From: Pirellulales bacterium
Lineage (GTDB): Bacteria > Planctomycetota > Planctomycetia > Pirellulales > JACPPG01
Assembly (NCBI GenBank): GCA_036490175.1
Contig: DASXEJ010000392.1
Location: forward strand, 1-38,877
Length of the DNA: 38,877 nt
Direction of reading: 5' to 3'
Below are positions 1 through 8,027 of the stretch, one piece after another. The number at the start of each line of letters is the position of its first letter. Position 1 is the stretch's first letter. Below the pieces are notes generated by a model. The model saw nothing but the letters and a program-made list of their open reading frames with translations. It did not search any database and was not told the origin of the DNA. The position numbers were made by a program, and so were the translations under genes.

Positions 1-198
1 ACCTTTCGCGCAATCTTCCGAAATCTCGACCAGGGGTGGATCGACACCAAACCCACGGAAGTCCTCCAATTTCACCCGTTTCCGTAGCAGTTCCTCCAAC
101 TCGCAGGGCAACAACAGCGCGCACACCGGCTGTCCCAGCCAGTCGCTGGCTCGCTTGCGGCAATACGCATAATCACGTTGGTACAAAGAGAGTGACAT
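1..198 (-). CDS. Hypothetical protein, 5' part (runs off the window)
   Basis: Reading the minus strand, an ATG at 198 opens a frame of 66 codons that is still open at base 1, so the 3' end lies outside the window. The peptide begins MSLSLYQRDYAYCRKRASDW and continues with a Leu/Glu/Arg-rich stretch, then an acidic segment ending near EISEDCAKG. An in-frame stop lies three codons upstream, so this is the 5'-most ATG available in the frame. No good Shine-Dalgarno precedes it. No domain, signal peptide or membrane segment is recognised, and no function can be given. It is divergent from the sigma factor gene, with 222 bases between them. The case for a real gene is the uninterrupted frame; a spurious open frame is possible in GC-rich DNA. 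Confidence 0.45.
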   Translation of the reverse strand, partial: MSLSLYQRDYAYCRKRASDWLGQPVCALLLPCELEELLRKRVKLEDFRGFGVDPPLVEISEDCAKG

Positions 199-254
199 GT
201 CGCGTCATGACAGCCGGTAGTCGCCACAGGTTCGCAGGCCTACTCTCCGATCCG

Positions 255-285
255 GGAACGAAACTCGCTCGGCCGGCGTCTAAAC
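255..285 (+). promoter_or_regulatory. Putative ECF-type promoter of the sigma factor gene
   Basis: GGAAC at 255-259, preceded by a G, is followed after 17 bases by CGTC at 277-280 and then TAAA. A GGAAC-like -35 and a CGTC/GTC-like -10 at 16-18 bp is the architecture of many group 4 (ECF) sigma promoters. It lies about 135 bases upstream of the sigma factor start, so it could mediate autoregulation. It was found by eye, and there is no experimental support for a transcription start. Confidence 0.4.
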
Positions 286-420
286 TTCGCCAAATCGATG
301 ATTCCTAGCTCTAATAAACGTCGTCGTTAGGCGTTCTCTGGATAGGAAGCGGCTGGCTGGCGGCGGGGCAGGGGGCGTCGCACCTGCCAGTTGCCAACCG
401 ATAGACGATCGAGGAACCGC

Positions 421-1059
421 ATGAGCGATCAGTCGCCAGGCGAAACGGAATGGATCCGCGGCGTGCTCGAACAGCACGAGACAGCGCTGTTGCGCTATGC
501 CACGCGGCTGACGGGCGACCCAGAACACGCCAGAGATATTGTCCAGGAAACCTTCTTGCGTCTGTGTCGCGTCCCGCGGGCCACGCTCGACGGGCATGTC
601 GGCCCGTGGCTGTTCCGTGTCTGCCGGCAACGGGCTTTGGATTCTCATCGTGCGGAGCAACATATGCCAATTGCAGCCACGCACGTAATCGACGGTCACA
701 TCTGCCAAGAGGCAGGTCCGGCCGAGCGCATGGAACGCAAGGACGAGTCGCACCACGTACTTGAGCTGTTGGCCTTGTTGCCGGCGAATCAGCAGGAGGT
801 AGTTCATCTTAGATTCCAGGCCGGCCTCAGCTATCGCCAAATCAGCGAGGTCACTGGACTCAGCGTTTCCAACGTCGGCTTCTTGTTACACACGGCACTT
901 GCCCGCTTGCGAGAGCAGACAAATGCCACGGACGCCCATGGCAATGCTGTACACGTTAAGGGGGCATTGAATGGAAATTCGTTGGCGGGTACATCGTCGA
1001 ACCGCGAGCGGCTCAGTAGTGAACGATTGGACGGCGAGCAATGGGGCGCTGTGAGATGA
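421..1059 (+). CDS. ECF (group 4) RNA polymerase sigma factor
   Basis: A 212-residue sigma-70 family factor. It would direct core RNA polymerase to a dedicated promoter set. Region 2 is visible at about residues 19-85 (LLRYATRLTGDPEHARDIVQ, then ETFLRL and WLFRVCRQRALD). Region 4, with its helix-turn-helix, is at about 112-166 (LLPANQQEVVHLRFQAGLSY, then RQISEVTGLSVSNV and LHTALARLRE). There is no region 1 or 3, as expected for ECF factors. The last 45 residues are a polar tail without recognisable structure. The ATG at 421 is chosen because GAGGA lies six bases upstream; an in-frame ATG at 391 lacks such a site. A gene 98 bases downstream encodes a membrane vWA protein with an anti-sigma-like N-terminus, so the two probably form a signalling pair. 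A GGAAC-N17-CGTC element upstream suggests self-activation. The ECF subgroup and target genes cannot be told from sequence alone. Confidence 0.93.
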   Translation: MSDQSPGETEWIRGVLEQHETALLRYATRLTGDPEHARDIVQETFLRLCRVPRATLDGHVGPWLFRVCRQRALDSHRAEQHMPIAATHVIDGHICQEAGPAERMERKDESHHVLELLALLPANQQEVVHLRFQAGLSYRQISEVTGLSVSNVGFLLHTALARLREQTNATDAHGNAVHVKGALNGNSLAGTSSNRERLSSERLDGEQWGAVR

Positions 1060-1157
1060 CCGATGGCATTTCGCAATATTCGGACAAGCATTCTGCCGTG
1101 AAAGTCGCTGCCGACGAGACAGATACATATTTAGAAATGGGCAGAAGGGAATAGATC

Positions 1158-3908
1158 ATGACACTTTCCGCGAACGATCCTCGCTTGACCGCGTACGCGT
1201 TGGGAGAACTCGATCAGCACGAGGCCGTATTACTAGAGGCAGAACTCGGCGCGTCGCCCGACGGGAAGCGGGCACTCGCCGAGATTCGGCATCTTACTGG
1301 GCAATTGGCTCAGGCACTGTCGGCAGAGCCCGGCCCAACGCTGCCCCCCTCAGTTCGTGAAATGATCCTCGCGACCAGTGCCAAGCTCTCGGCGCATAAT
1401 GATCAGGCCGTGACACATTCAAGGGCTGACAAATACACTGTGCGATCCGTCCGGCCGGCAATGACGAATCCCTCGTCGCCAGCGTTGCACCGTACGGTTT
1501 GGTTGCGCCGGCACAGCAGGTTATTGACCGTTTGTGGTGTGCTGATATTTGCCGCTGCTCTGGTGCTCCCCGGCATACGGCCAGTTCGAGAATCGGATCG
1601 GAAGGACACTATTGCCAAAGTTGAGTTCGACCCAAGCCAGCAATCGCAGGCTACCGAGCAAGTCCTGCCCCATCTCCGCTACAACGTAAATCAAACGCCA
1701 CCGGCCGAAGATCCCGCGAAAGCGAATCCGGAACAGATCGCCGTGATCGTGGATCAGTTCAATCAACTGATCGAAGCGCAGCGGTACGAAGAAGCCGAAG
1801 TATTGGCAACGAAGGCGGAGTTGGACTCACCCGACGATTCCGTTGTAAGACAGTTAAGTCTGCAGGCGAAGTTCGCTCAGCGGCTTGCCAGATCGAAGCA
1901 TAAGACAACGGGGCCGGCAACCGGTCACGTCGAGGTGCTGAAGTCCGTAGACGTCGGAACACAAAGCGGCGAACCCGCACTATCCGGCGCGGTACCTTCT
2001 GAAAAAGCATCACAGAAACCGACCTATATTGTTTCAAAACCGGTTTACGAAAACAGTACCGTTAGGACCCGGCAGTGGATGTATCTTGCCAATCCGTCTC
2101 AGAGGAATCGCGTGGCCGGTGGCGGACAAAATGGTGCAAAGAATGAAGTCGGGGCCTATCGAATTCAGACCTTCGGCGAAAAGCAAAACACCGAAGGCGT
2201 TGATAAGCGATACAATCTGGCGACCACCCATTCGTACGATCCTCCAGCGCAAACCGCGCCAGCAGACGCCAAGGTATGGGACGTTGACGACGTTTTGCAT
2301 ATAGGGCTTCCCGGCGCTGCCAATTTCGGTCTTTCGGTTGCCCTCAAGGATAATAATGCCGCTGTGATGATGGTTCGCCCGAGGATCATCATCCAGGAAG
2401 AAGAGGAGGCAAAGCTCGCCGAGGGGCGGCGAGGCTCCAACACGGAAACGTACGATTCGATCGTCGACAATCCGTTCCAGTCTGTCGCGCAGCAACCGCT
2501 TTCGACGTTTTCGATCGACGTCGACACAGCCTCGTACGCCAACGTGCGCCGGTTCTTGAATCAGGGCACGCTGCCGCCGCCAGGGGCTGTTCGGATCGAG
2601 GAAATGCTGAATTACTTCCGTTACGGCTATGAGGGCCCCAAGGACGCTGCCGCGGAGAAGCCAAAGGACACTGCCGCGGAGGGGCTGAAAGATACCGCCC
2701 CGTTCGCCGCCCATACCGACGTCGCGGCTTGTCCCTGGGCGCCCCAGCATCGGCTGGTGCGAATCGCGCTCAAAGCGCGCGAGATCGCGGTCGACAGTCG
2801 ACCGGCCAGCAACCTGGTCTTTCTGGTCGACGTTTCTGGTTCGATGCAGGATCAGAATAAACTGCCGCTAGTCAAAGAAGGCTTGCGTCTGCTGGTCGAG
2901 AAACTGGGCGAGAACGACCGTGTGGCCATTGTCGTGTATGCTGGCGCTTCGGGATTGGTGCTACCGTCCACGCTCGGCACGCACAAAGATAAGATCCTCT
3001 ACGCCATCGACCAACTCGAAGCTGGCGGCTCGACCAACGGCGCCGCGGGCATTCAGCTTGCCTACGACACGGCCGTTGGCAGCTTCATCAAAGGGGGCGC
3101 CAATCGCGTCATCTTGGCCACCGACGGCGATTTCAACGTCGGCATTTCGGATCAAAGCCAGTTGGTCGGTCTGATCGAAAAGAAAGCCACCAGCGGCGTG
3201 TTTCTGAGCGTGTTGGGATTCGGGATGGGCAACTTAAAGGACTCCAACCTGGAAAAGTTGGCCGACAAGGGAAACGGCAACTATGCCTATATCGACAGTC
3301 CAGGCGAAGCCCGCAAGGTACTGGTCGAAGAACTCAGCGGCACACTGGTTACCGTCGCCAAAGATGTGAAGATCCAGATCGAGTTCAACCCGGCCAAGGT
3401 GCAAGCATATCGTTTGCTTGGTTACGAAAACCGCGTTCTGGCCAAGGAAGATTTCAACGACGACAAAAAAGATGCCGGCGAGATTGGCGCTGGGCACACC
3501 GTGACCGCGCTCTACGAAGTAACGCCGGCTGGCGTCACGACAGAGCAGCCTCGCGGCGTCGACAAGCTGGAATATCAGGCCGAGGCCACTCCCCGGGATG
3601 TGGCTGCGCGATCGGACGACTTGTTGACACTCAAACTCCGCTACAAAGAGCCTGAGGGAACGGTAAGCCGGCTGTTGAAGTTCCGGGTGGCTGACAAGGA
3701 TCAGGAGATCGGCGTTGCCGGCGACGATTTTGAGTTTGCGGCGGCAGTAGCTGCCTTCGGGATGCTGCTGCGGCACTCGGCCCACAAGGGAGCGGCGACC
3801 TTTCCCATGGTCCTCGAAATTGCCCAGGGAGGGCTCGGCGCCGACCACGAGGGCTATCGCCACGAATTTATCGAACTGGTGAAAAAAGCGCAGCAGCTGC
3901 TGCAATAA
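1158..3908 (+). CDS. YfbK-like membrane-anchored vWA protein with anti-sigma-like N-terminus
   Basis: A 916-residue protein. Residues 1-75 are helical and resemble the N-terminal domain of planctomycete anti-sigma factors (DPRLTAYALGELD is typical), but without an obvious Cys/His zinc site. One membrane helix is at about 121-140 (RLLTVCGVLIFAAALVLPGI). A TPR-like helical stretch and a long low-complexity linker follow. Then come the YfbK N-terminal segment (QPLSTFSIDVDTASYANVRR), a von Willebrand A domain with a complete MIDAS start DVSGS at 558-562, and a C-terminal YfbK-type domain. A short Lys-Asp-Ala repeat (KDAAAEKPKDTAAE) interrupts the segment before the vWA domain. AGAAGGGA before the ATG supports the start. 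By position it is probably the regulator of the adjacent sigma factor: cytoplasmic domain inside, metal-dependent adhesion domain in the periplasm. The ligand is unknown. The family assignment is firm; the anti-sigma role is inference. Confidence 0.9.
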   Translation: MTLSANDPRLTAYALGELDQHEAVLLEAELGASPDGKRALAEIRHLTGQLAQALSAEPGPTLPPSVREMILATSAKLSAHNDQAVTHSRADKYTVRSVRPAMTNPSSPALHRTVWLRRHSRLLTVCGVLIFAAALVLPGIRPVRESDRKDTIAKVEFDPSQQSQATEQVLPHLRYNVNQTPPAEDPAKANPEQIAVIVDQFNQLIEAQRYEEAEVLATKAELDSPDDSVVRQLSLQAKFAQRLARSKHKTTGPATGHVEVLKSVDVGTQSGEPALSGAVPSEKASQKPTYIVSKPVYENSTVRTRQWMYLANPSQRNRVAGGGQNGAKNEVGAYRIQTFGEKQNTEGVDKRYNLATTHSYDPPAQTAPADAKVWDVDDVLHIGLPGAANFGLSVALKDNNAAVMMVRPRIIIQEEEEAKLAEGRRGSNTETYDSIVDNPFQSVAQQPLSTFSIDVDTASYANVRRFLNQGTLPPPGAVRIEEMLNYFRYGYEGPKDAAAEKPKDTAAEGLKDTAPFAAHTDVAACPWAPQHRLVRIALKAREIAVDSRPASNLVFLVDVSGSMQDQNKLPLVKEGLRLLVEKLGENDRVAIVVYAGASGLVLPSTLGTHKDKILYAIDQLEAGGSTNGAAGIQLAYDTAVGSFIKGGANRVILATDGDFNVGISDQSQLVGLIEKKATSGVFLSVLGFGMGNLKDSNLEKLADKGNGNYAYIDSPGEARKVLVEELSGTLVTVAKDVKIQIEFNPAKVQAYRLLGYENRVLAKEDFNDDKKDAGEIGAGHTVTALYEVTPAGVTTEQPRGVDKLEYQAEATPRDVAARSDDLLTLKLRYKEPEGTVSRLLKFRVADKDQEIGVAGDDFEFAAAVAAFGMLLRHSAHKGAATFPMVLEIAQGGLGADHEGYRHEFIELVKKAQQLLQ

Positions 3909-4130
3909 TCAAACTCCGCTCGAAACGGACGAGCGCCGCAAAAAACGCCATCGCGATTCCTTCGCTGCTAGCACCTCCCTCGCGAATTCTTTAGGCAGCC
4001 CGCATCGAGACCAACAGGGGAGATCGCCGATACCCGCCATGTTGCTGCTGACATGAACGTGCCACGCCGCACAATCATGCTCGGCGAGCCGGCGTTTTGA
4101 CAGGCTCGGCCGGTTGTTTGCGAGCGGCAT
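3909..4130 (-). CDS. Possible small ORF, 73 codons, uncertain
   Basis: On the minus strand an ATG at 4130 is preceded by GAAGGAG, but the spacing of two bases is shorter than usual. The frame runs 73 codons to a TGA directly after the stop of the vWA gene. The peptide starts MPLANNRPSLSKRRLAEHDC, has four cysteines and many basic residues, and no recognised domain. It spans the first copy of a local direct repeat, and the second copy includes its ribosome-binding site. It fills the gap between the vWA gene and the glycosyltransferase on the opposite strand. Random open frames of this length are common in such DNA, so it is listed only as a candidate. Confidence 0.18.
   Translation of the reverse strand: MPLANNRPSLSKRRLAEHDCAAWHVHVSSNMAGIGDLPCWSRCGLPKEFAREVLAAKESRWRFLRRSSVSSGV
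3958..3982 (+). repeat. Direct repeat, copy 1 of 2
   Basis: A 25-base segment containing TGCTAGCACCTC, matched by 4134-4158 with three mismatches (core TGCTAGCACCTC, then C or T, then CTCG; both copies begin TCCTTC). The copies are 176 bases apart in direct orientation in the gap between the vWA gene and the glycosyltransferase. No function is evident. They may mark an old duplication or deletion boundary. Confidence 0.55.
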
Positions 4131-4133
4131 GTC

Positions 4134-4158
4134 TCCTTCTTTGCTAGCACCTCTCTCG
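4134..4158 (+). repeat. Direct repeat, copy 2 of 2
   Basis: Second copy of the repeat at 3958-3982. It lies inside the upstream extension of the glycosyltransferase reading frame, in a stretch that does not resemble the protein family. This is one reason for placing the glycosyltransferase start downstream of it. Confidence 0.55.
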
Positions 4159-4266
4159 ACTTCGGTTGTGTTGGGCTTCCGACCGATAACTGTCGTATCC
4201 CCGTGTTGCCCGTTTGGGTATAGTCCGTGCCGCATGCCGCCCTCTATTCTGAAGGCAGGACCATCT

Positions 4267-5208
4267 GTGACACGCGTCAGTAATTTGAAACCGACGTTCG
4301 TTGCGCGCGTGGCGGGAACGATTTCGCCCAGCGGAAGTTGGAGCACGACTGTGACCCCCGCCGCCGGAATTGCTCCGGGCGCCGCGCCGGCTGCGGATGT
4401 TGCGGCCTCGCTGGCAACCTCGCTTCCGGCGACAGACCATGAATTCACCGTTATCATCCCCGCTTACAACGAGCAACGTCGCCTGCCGAAGACGCTAGCG
4501 GAAATCGGCCGCTTCCTCGATGCTTCGCAGCTCGACTATCGGGTTATCGTGGCCGATGACGGCAGTAGCGATAACACGCCCGAGTTGGCCGGTCGTCACG
4601 GGCCGCGATTTTCCACCGTTCGTCTGGCGCAGAATTCGGGCAAAGGTTGCGCCGTACGCACCGCCATGCTGGCGGCCACCGGCCAGGTGATAGCCTTCAC
4701 CGACGCCGACTTGCCATTTCAGTTGGCAGCACTTCGTCAGGGTTACGATTGGATCCGCCAATCGAACTGTGAAATTGTGTTTGGCAGCCGTCATATTGGG
4801 CAATCTTCGCAGGCCGCCAAGCGCAACGTGATGCGAAAGATCGCAACCCGTACTTTCCACAGCCTGGTAAAGGTCCTGGTATCGACCGACGTGACCGATA
4901 CGCAATGCGGGCTGAAGATATTCAGCCGTCGAGCTGCCGTGGAAATCTTTTCACGGGCTACCGTGAACGGATTCGCCTTCGATACCGAAGTCGTGGTGCT
5001 AGCTCGTCGGCTAGGCCTTGCGCACCTGTCCATGTCCGTCACGTTGGTCAATGAAGAAGCATCGACGGTGTCATTGGTGCGACATTCGCTCCCCATGCTG
5101 TGGGACGTGATAAAGATGCGCGCCCGACTCCGCCATTCGCGGACCGCGCTACAACTGCCCCTGGGATGGGGGCAATTCTCCCCGCAGCGCCATCGCGCCG
5201 CTGCCTGA
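4267..5208 (+). CDS. Family 2 glycosyltransferase (dolichyl/polyprenyl-phosphate sugar type)
   Basis: A GT-A fold family 2 glycosyltransferase. The domain runs from FTVIIPAYNE to about 250 residues further on. Visible motifs are the nucleotide-binding VADDGSSDNT, the metal-binding FTDADLPF, then GSRH, TQCGLKIFSR and NGFAFDTEVV. This order matches the ALG5/polyprenyl-phosphate beta-glucosyltransferase branch, which moves a sugar from a nucleotide donor to a polyprenyl phosphate. No membrane helices are evident, so it would act at the cytoplasmic face. The frame is open back to an ATG at 4114 and has another ATG at 4234. The GTG at 4267 is preferred because GGCAGGA lies six bases before it; start confidence is low. 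The first 58 residues are not conserved-looking. It heads a same-strand cluster with a ChbG/HpnK deacetylase and a GT87 membrane transferase, suggesting assembly of a lipid-linked or surface glycan. Confidence 0.85.
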   Translation: MTRVSNLKPTFVARVAGTISPSGSWSTTVTPAAGIAPGAAPAADVAASLATSLPATDHEFTVIIPAYNEQRRLPKTLAEIGRFLDASQLDYRVIVADDGSSDNTPELAGRHGPRFSTVRLAQNSGKGCAVRTAMLAATGQVIAFTDADLPFQLAALRQGYDWIRQSNCEIVFGSRHIGQSSQAAKRNVMRKIATRTFHSLVKVLVSTDVTDTQCGLKIFSRRAAVEIFSRATVNGFAFDTEVVVLARRLGLAHLSMSVTLVNEEASTVSLVRHSLPMLWDVIKMRARLRHSRTALQLPLGWGQFSPQRHRAAA

Positions 5209-5304
5209 GCGGTGCATTCGGCGTATTGCTGTGTTCACGCCTGCGTAAATACGCTATATCGACGCCCGAATTACGGCCAATGTGGCCATGACGCCGATTC
5301 TGCG

Positions 5305-6309
5305 ATGGATGCGGACAGCGTTCGGGGAAGATGCGTGCCTGCACGAATTGTTCTACATGCCGATGATTTTGGGTTGAACGCAGCCGTCACGGGCGGAATC
5401 CTGCGAGGGTTCGCGCATGGCCTGCTGACCAGCACATCGCTCCTGGCGGGCGCGCCGTACGCTGCGCACGCCATCGCGGCATGGAAGAGGCTGACCTCGG
5501 TCCATCTCGCCGGAGAATTGCCGTCGGCGGTCACTCGCCACGGACTCGGCGACGCGGGGATGCCCTTTGATCTGGGCGTGCATCTGAATCTCACACAAGG
5601 TCGCCCGCTGACGGGTAGCAAGTATCCGGCTCAACTGCTGGACAGTCACGGTCGTTTTCCGGGCATTCTTCGCCTGTTCGCGCGCCTGCAGCGCCGACGC
5701 AACGCGTTCGTGTTCGCCAAGGTGCAAGCGGAAATGGCTGCTCAGATCGCCTTTGTTGTCGATCATGGCCTGCGGCCGACGCACCTCAACGGTCATCAGT
5801 ACGTTGAACTGCTGCCGCAAATCGGCAATTTGCTGCCGGAACTACTCGCGCATTTTGGCATCCCTACGATGCGCATGGCAGCCGAACCGGCACTGGTTCA
5901 TACCACGCTGTGGCACGAATTTCGGCTGCCGTCGTGGTTGCTGGCCGTGGTCAAGCAGCATTACGCTCGCCGCCTGCAGGCCAGCGACGTAGCACGAACC
6001 GCGCTGGCACCGAGTGTGTATTTTGGCACCGCTCATGCTGGTCGGATTAATCTCGGCGTCATGGAGCTGTTTCTCGCTCGGGTCGGTCAACACGGCACAG
6101 TCGAGATCGGCATGCACCCGGGATTGGAGGACGACAGCACCGCCGCTCGCGACAACGAAGATGGTTGGCGGGATCCTTTGGCGAACATCCGACCGCGCGA
6201 ACTAGCGATGCTCGAGTCGCCGGAGTTGGCCAGCCGATTGCGGACTACGGAAATGACACTCGGACGGTTGACGCAGCTGGCAGTCGTTTCACGGGCCAGA
6301 GCCGCCTGA
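5305..6309 (+). CDS. ChbG/HpnK (YdjC-like) family carbohydrate deacetylase
   Basis: About 334 residues. Members are metal-dependent amidohydrolases that remove acetyl groups from N-acetylated sugars; ChbG acts on chito-oligosaccharides and HpnK lies in hopanoid clusters. The metal site is visible: IVLHADDFGLN near the N-terminus, GVHLNLTQGRPL, and THLNGHQYVELLP with the His-x3-His ligands. GMHPGLEDD near the C-terminus is also typical. There is no signal peptide, so it is probably cytoplasmic. The start is uncertain: ATG at 5305 is used, while a GTG at 5335 has GGGGAAG four bases upstream and would begin just before the conserved core. It sits between two glycosyltransferases on the same strand, so it probably trims the product or acceptor they make. 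The substrate cannot be told. A second, secreted family member is at 37490-38533. Confidence 0.87.
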   Translation: MDADSVRGRCVPARIVLHADDFGLNAAVTGGILRGFAHGLLTSTSLLAGAPYAAHAIAAWKRLTSVHLAGELPSAVTRHGLGDAGMPFDLGVHLNLTQGRPLTGSKYPAQLLDSHGRFPGILRLFARLQRRRNAFVFAKVQAEMAAQIAFVVDHGLRPTHLNGHQYVELLPQIGNLLPELLAHFGIPTMRMAAEPALVHTTLWHEFRLPSWLLAVVKQHYARRLQASDVARTALAPSVYFGTAHAGRINLGVMELFLARVGQHGTVEIGMHPGLEDDSTAARDNEDGWRDPLANIRPRELAMLESPELASRLRTTEMTLGRLTQLAVVSRARAA

Positions 6310-6381
6310 GCCTGCTGTCATCGGCCGCGAACCGCGGCCAGCATCTTATCAACATCGCGCCTCGACAGTTTCTTACTTCCC

Positions 6382-7617
6382 ATGAACAAATACTTAAAAG
6401 CCTTGGAAATCCGTCCCGCCTGCGGCGGCGACCCGTCGAGATTATTCCAAGTCGCCGTAACGGTGTGGATCGTGTTCACGATTGTCGTCGGGGTAAAGGC
6501 CGTCGCCTCGCCGGTGAAGCACAATAGCTATTATGCATTTCAGGCCGGCGCGCATTTGTGGTGGGCCGAACAAGACATGTACGACGGTACGTTCAACGAG
6601 TTTCGCTACGGACCGGCCTTCGCCGTGGTATTCTCGCCGCTTGCGCAGCTGCCTTTGCCGCTCGGGTCGTTGATCTGGATGTGGATCAACGTAACGGCTT
6701 TCTTCTGGTCGCTAAGAATCCTGGTGCGCGATATCCTGCCGGCCACTTGGACGCCTGACCGCGAAGCCGTGTTTCTGCTGTTGGTGTTGGTAGCGTCATA
6801 TCGCGGGATTTGGTCGGCGCAAACCAATACTTTGATTTTCGCCACCGTGGTGGCTGGCATTCATGCGATTCAGCAGCAGCGATGGACTTGGGCCGCGTTC
6901 TGGCTGGCCGTGCCGGTGCATATCAAGATTTGGCCCGTGGCGGCCGCGCTATTGTTGATCGCGTGTTGGCCGCGCCAACTGGCGGTGCGATGGGTCTGTG
7001 CGCTGTCCGCCATAGCACTGTGGCCACTCACCACCAAGTGGCCTGGCGTCGTCTTGGCGCGCTATCACGAATGGTATCAGGCACTAAGCGGTCCGATGCA
7101 AGTACGACACGACTATCGGGATATGTGGACTCTGTGGGAAGCGGTCTGCCCGCCCGTCGACAAGCCGGCATACCTTGTGTTGCAACTCTCCACAGCGCTG
7201 TTGGCGGCCGCGTTGTGCCTATGGCAGCAGCGTCGGTCGACATCGCAATCGCAACTTATGACTTTCGTTCTCGGCATGTGGACGGCCTGGCAGCTCTTGT
7301 TTGGTCCGGGCTCGGAGCGCGCCACGTTTTCTCTGATCGCTCCGCTGACGGCCTGGGCCGTTGTCACTTGTACGAGCGGATCACGCGGCCGCACGTTGGC
7401 TGGAGCAGCCTTCGCATTGACGGTGCTGGCATCAATTGGACAAGTCGAAAGACTTCTCCGGCCGAGCATGCCCATTGTTGCGGCGTTGCACCCCATCGGA
7501 GTGTCTGTCTTTGCCGTCTGGTTGGTGATGCACGCTCGCCACTGGCAATCCGTGCAGCAGCAGCCGGAGCAGAGCGAACGACTCGCCCTGCCCGCCGGTT
7601 GGGCGCCGGCAACGTAA
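6382..7617 (+). CDS. GT87-family (DUF2029) membrane glycosyltransferase
   Basis: A 411-residue polytopic membrane protein with about nine or ten hydrophobic segments. The signature of the GT87/DUF2029 family is clear: YYAFQAGAHLWWAEQDMYDG in the first periplasmic loop, followed by FRYGPAFAVVFSPLAQLPLP. Family 87 enzymes are GT-C fold transferases that use polyprenyl-phosphate sugars on the outer face of the membrane, for example PimE mannosyltransferase. This fits the context: the GT2 enzyme two genes upstream is of the type that makes polyprenyl-phosphate sugar donors. The gap to the deacetylase is 72 bases and no terminator is seen between them, so co-transcription is likely. No strong ribosome-binding site precedes the ATG at 6382. 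The sugar and acceptor are unknown. Confidence 0.85.
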   Translation: MNKYLKALEIRPACGGDPSRLFQVAVTVWIVFTIVVGVKAVASPVKHNSYYAFQAGAHLWWAEQDMYDGTFNEFRYGPAFAVVFSPLAQLPLPLGSLIWMWINVTAFFWSLRILVRDILPATWTPDREAVFLLLVLVASYRGIWSAQTNTLIFATVVAGIHAIQQQRWTWAAFWLAVPVHIKIWPVAAALLLIACWPRQLAVRWVCALSAIALWPLTTKWPGVVLARYHEWYQALSGPMQVRHDYRDMWTLWEAVCPPVDKPAYLVLQLSTALLAAALCLWQQRRSTSQSQLMTFVLGMWTAWQLLFGPGSERATFSLIAPLTAWAVVTCTSGSRGRTLAGAAFALTVLASIGQVERLLRPSMPIVAALHPIGVSVFAVWLVMHARHWQSVQQQPEQSERLALPAGWAPAT

Positions 7618-7991
7618 TGCGCGGCATCAGGCCACGTGCGCTCACTGCTTGATCCTCTCGGCGCGAATGCGGCAGTGCTAGCCGCCGAGATGACTCGTCT
7701 ACCAATCGTGGCTGACGACGTCGCCGGGACCAGCAGATTCGTGCTTTAGCCCAATCGTGGTACGCCGTTCGTGACACTTTCGACAGATTATGGTCAGGTC
7801 GCATGTCGATCGACCTGTTTCCGCTTAGGTTCGCGCATCAGAGCGACCACAATGCTCAGCGATCTGGGGGGCGGGTTTAAGCTTGCAGCGGCTGTCTCGG
7901 ATCCGATTTCTGGCGGCAAGTGGCACTGCGAGTCCTTGCCCCAGAGGTAGCGCCGGCGCAAAATAGTCCCTCGGAACACGAAAATTGCGAG
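7618..7991. other. Intergenic region upstream of the LEPR-XLL gene
   Basis: About 370 bases without a convincing gene. The LEPR protein's reading frame is open back to a GTG at 7920, but that part does not look like protein. No terminator with a T-run was found after the GT87 gene. A promoter for the surface-protein gene should lie here, but no clear -35/-10 pair stands out. Confidence 0.5.
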
Positions 7992-8010
7992 CTAGTGAGA
8001 ATCTCACTAG
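7992..8010. promoter_or_regulatory. Perfect 19-bp palindrome, operator-like
   Basis: CTAGTGAGA-A-TCTCACTAG: two 9-base arms that are exact reverse complements around one central base. It ends 18 bases before the preferred start of the LEPR-XLL protein. Such symmetry fits a dimeric repressor site or a short mRNA hairpin in the 5' leader. No regulator is known for it, and it has no T-run, so it is not a terminator. Confidence 0.5.
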
Positions 8011-8027
8011 TATTGGGAAGGGGCTCA

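Noticed and set aside
6810-7652. Plus-strand frame of 280 codons
   Set aside because: Overlaps the GT87 gene in another phase. The GT87 frame has the family motifs and membrane helices, this one has none.
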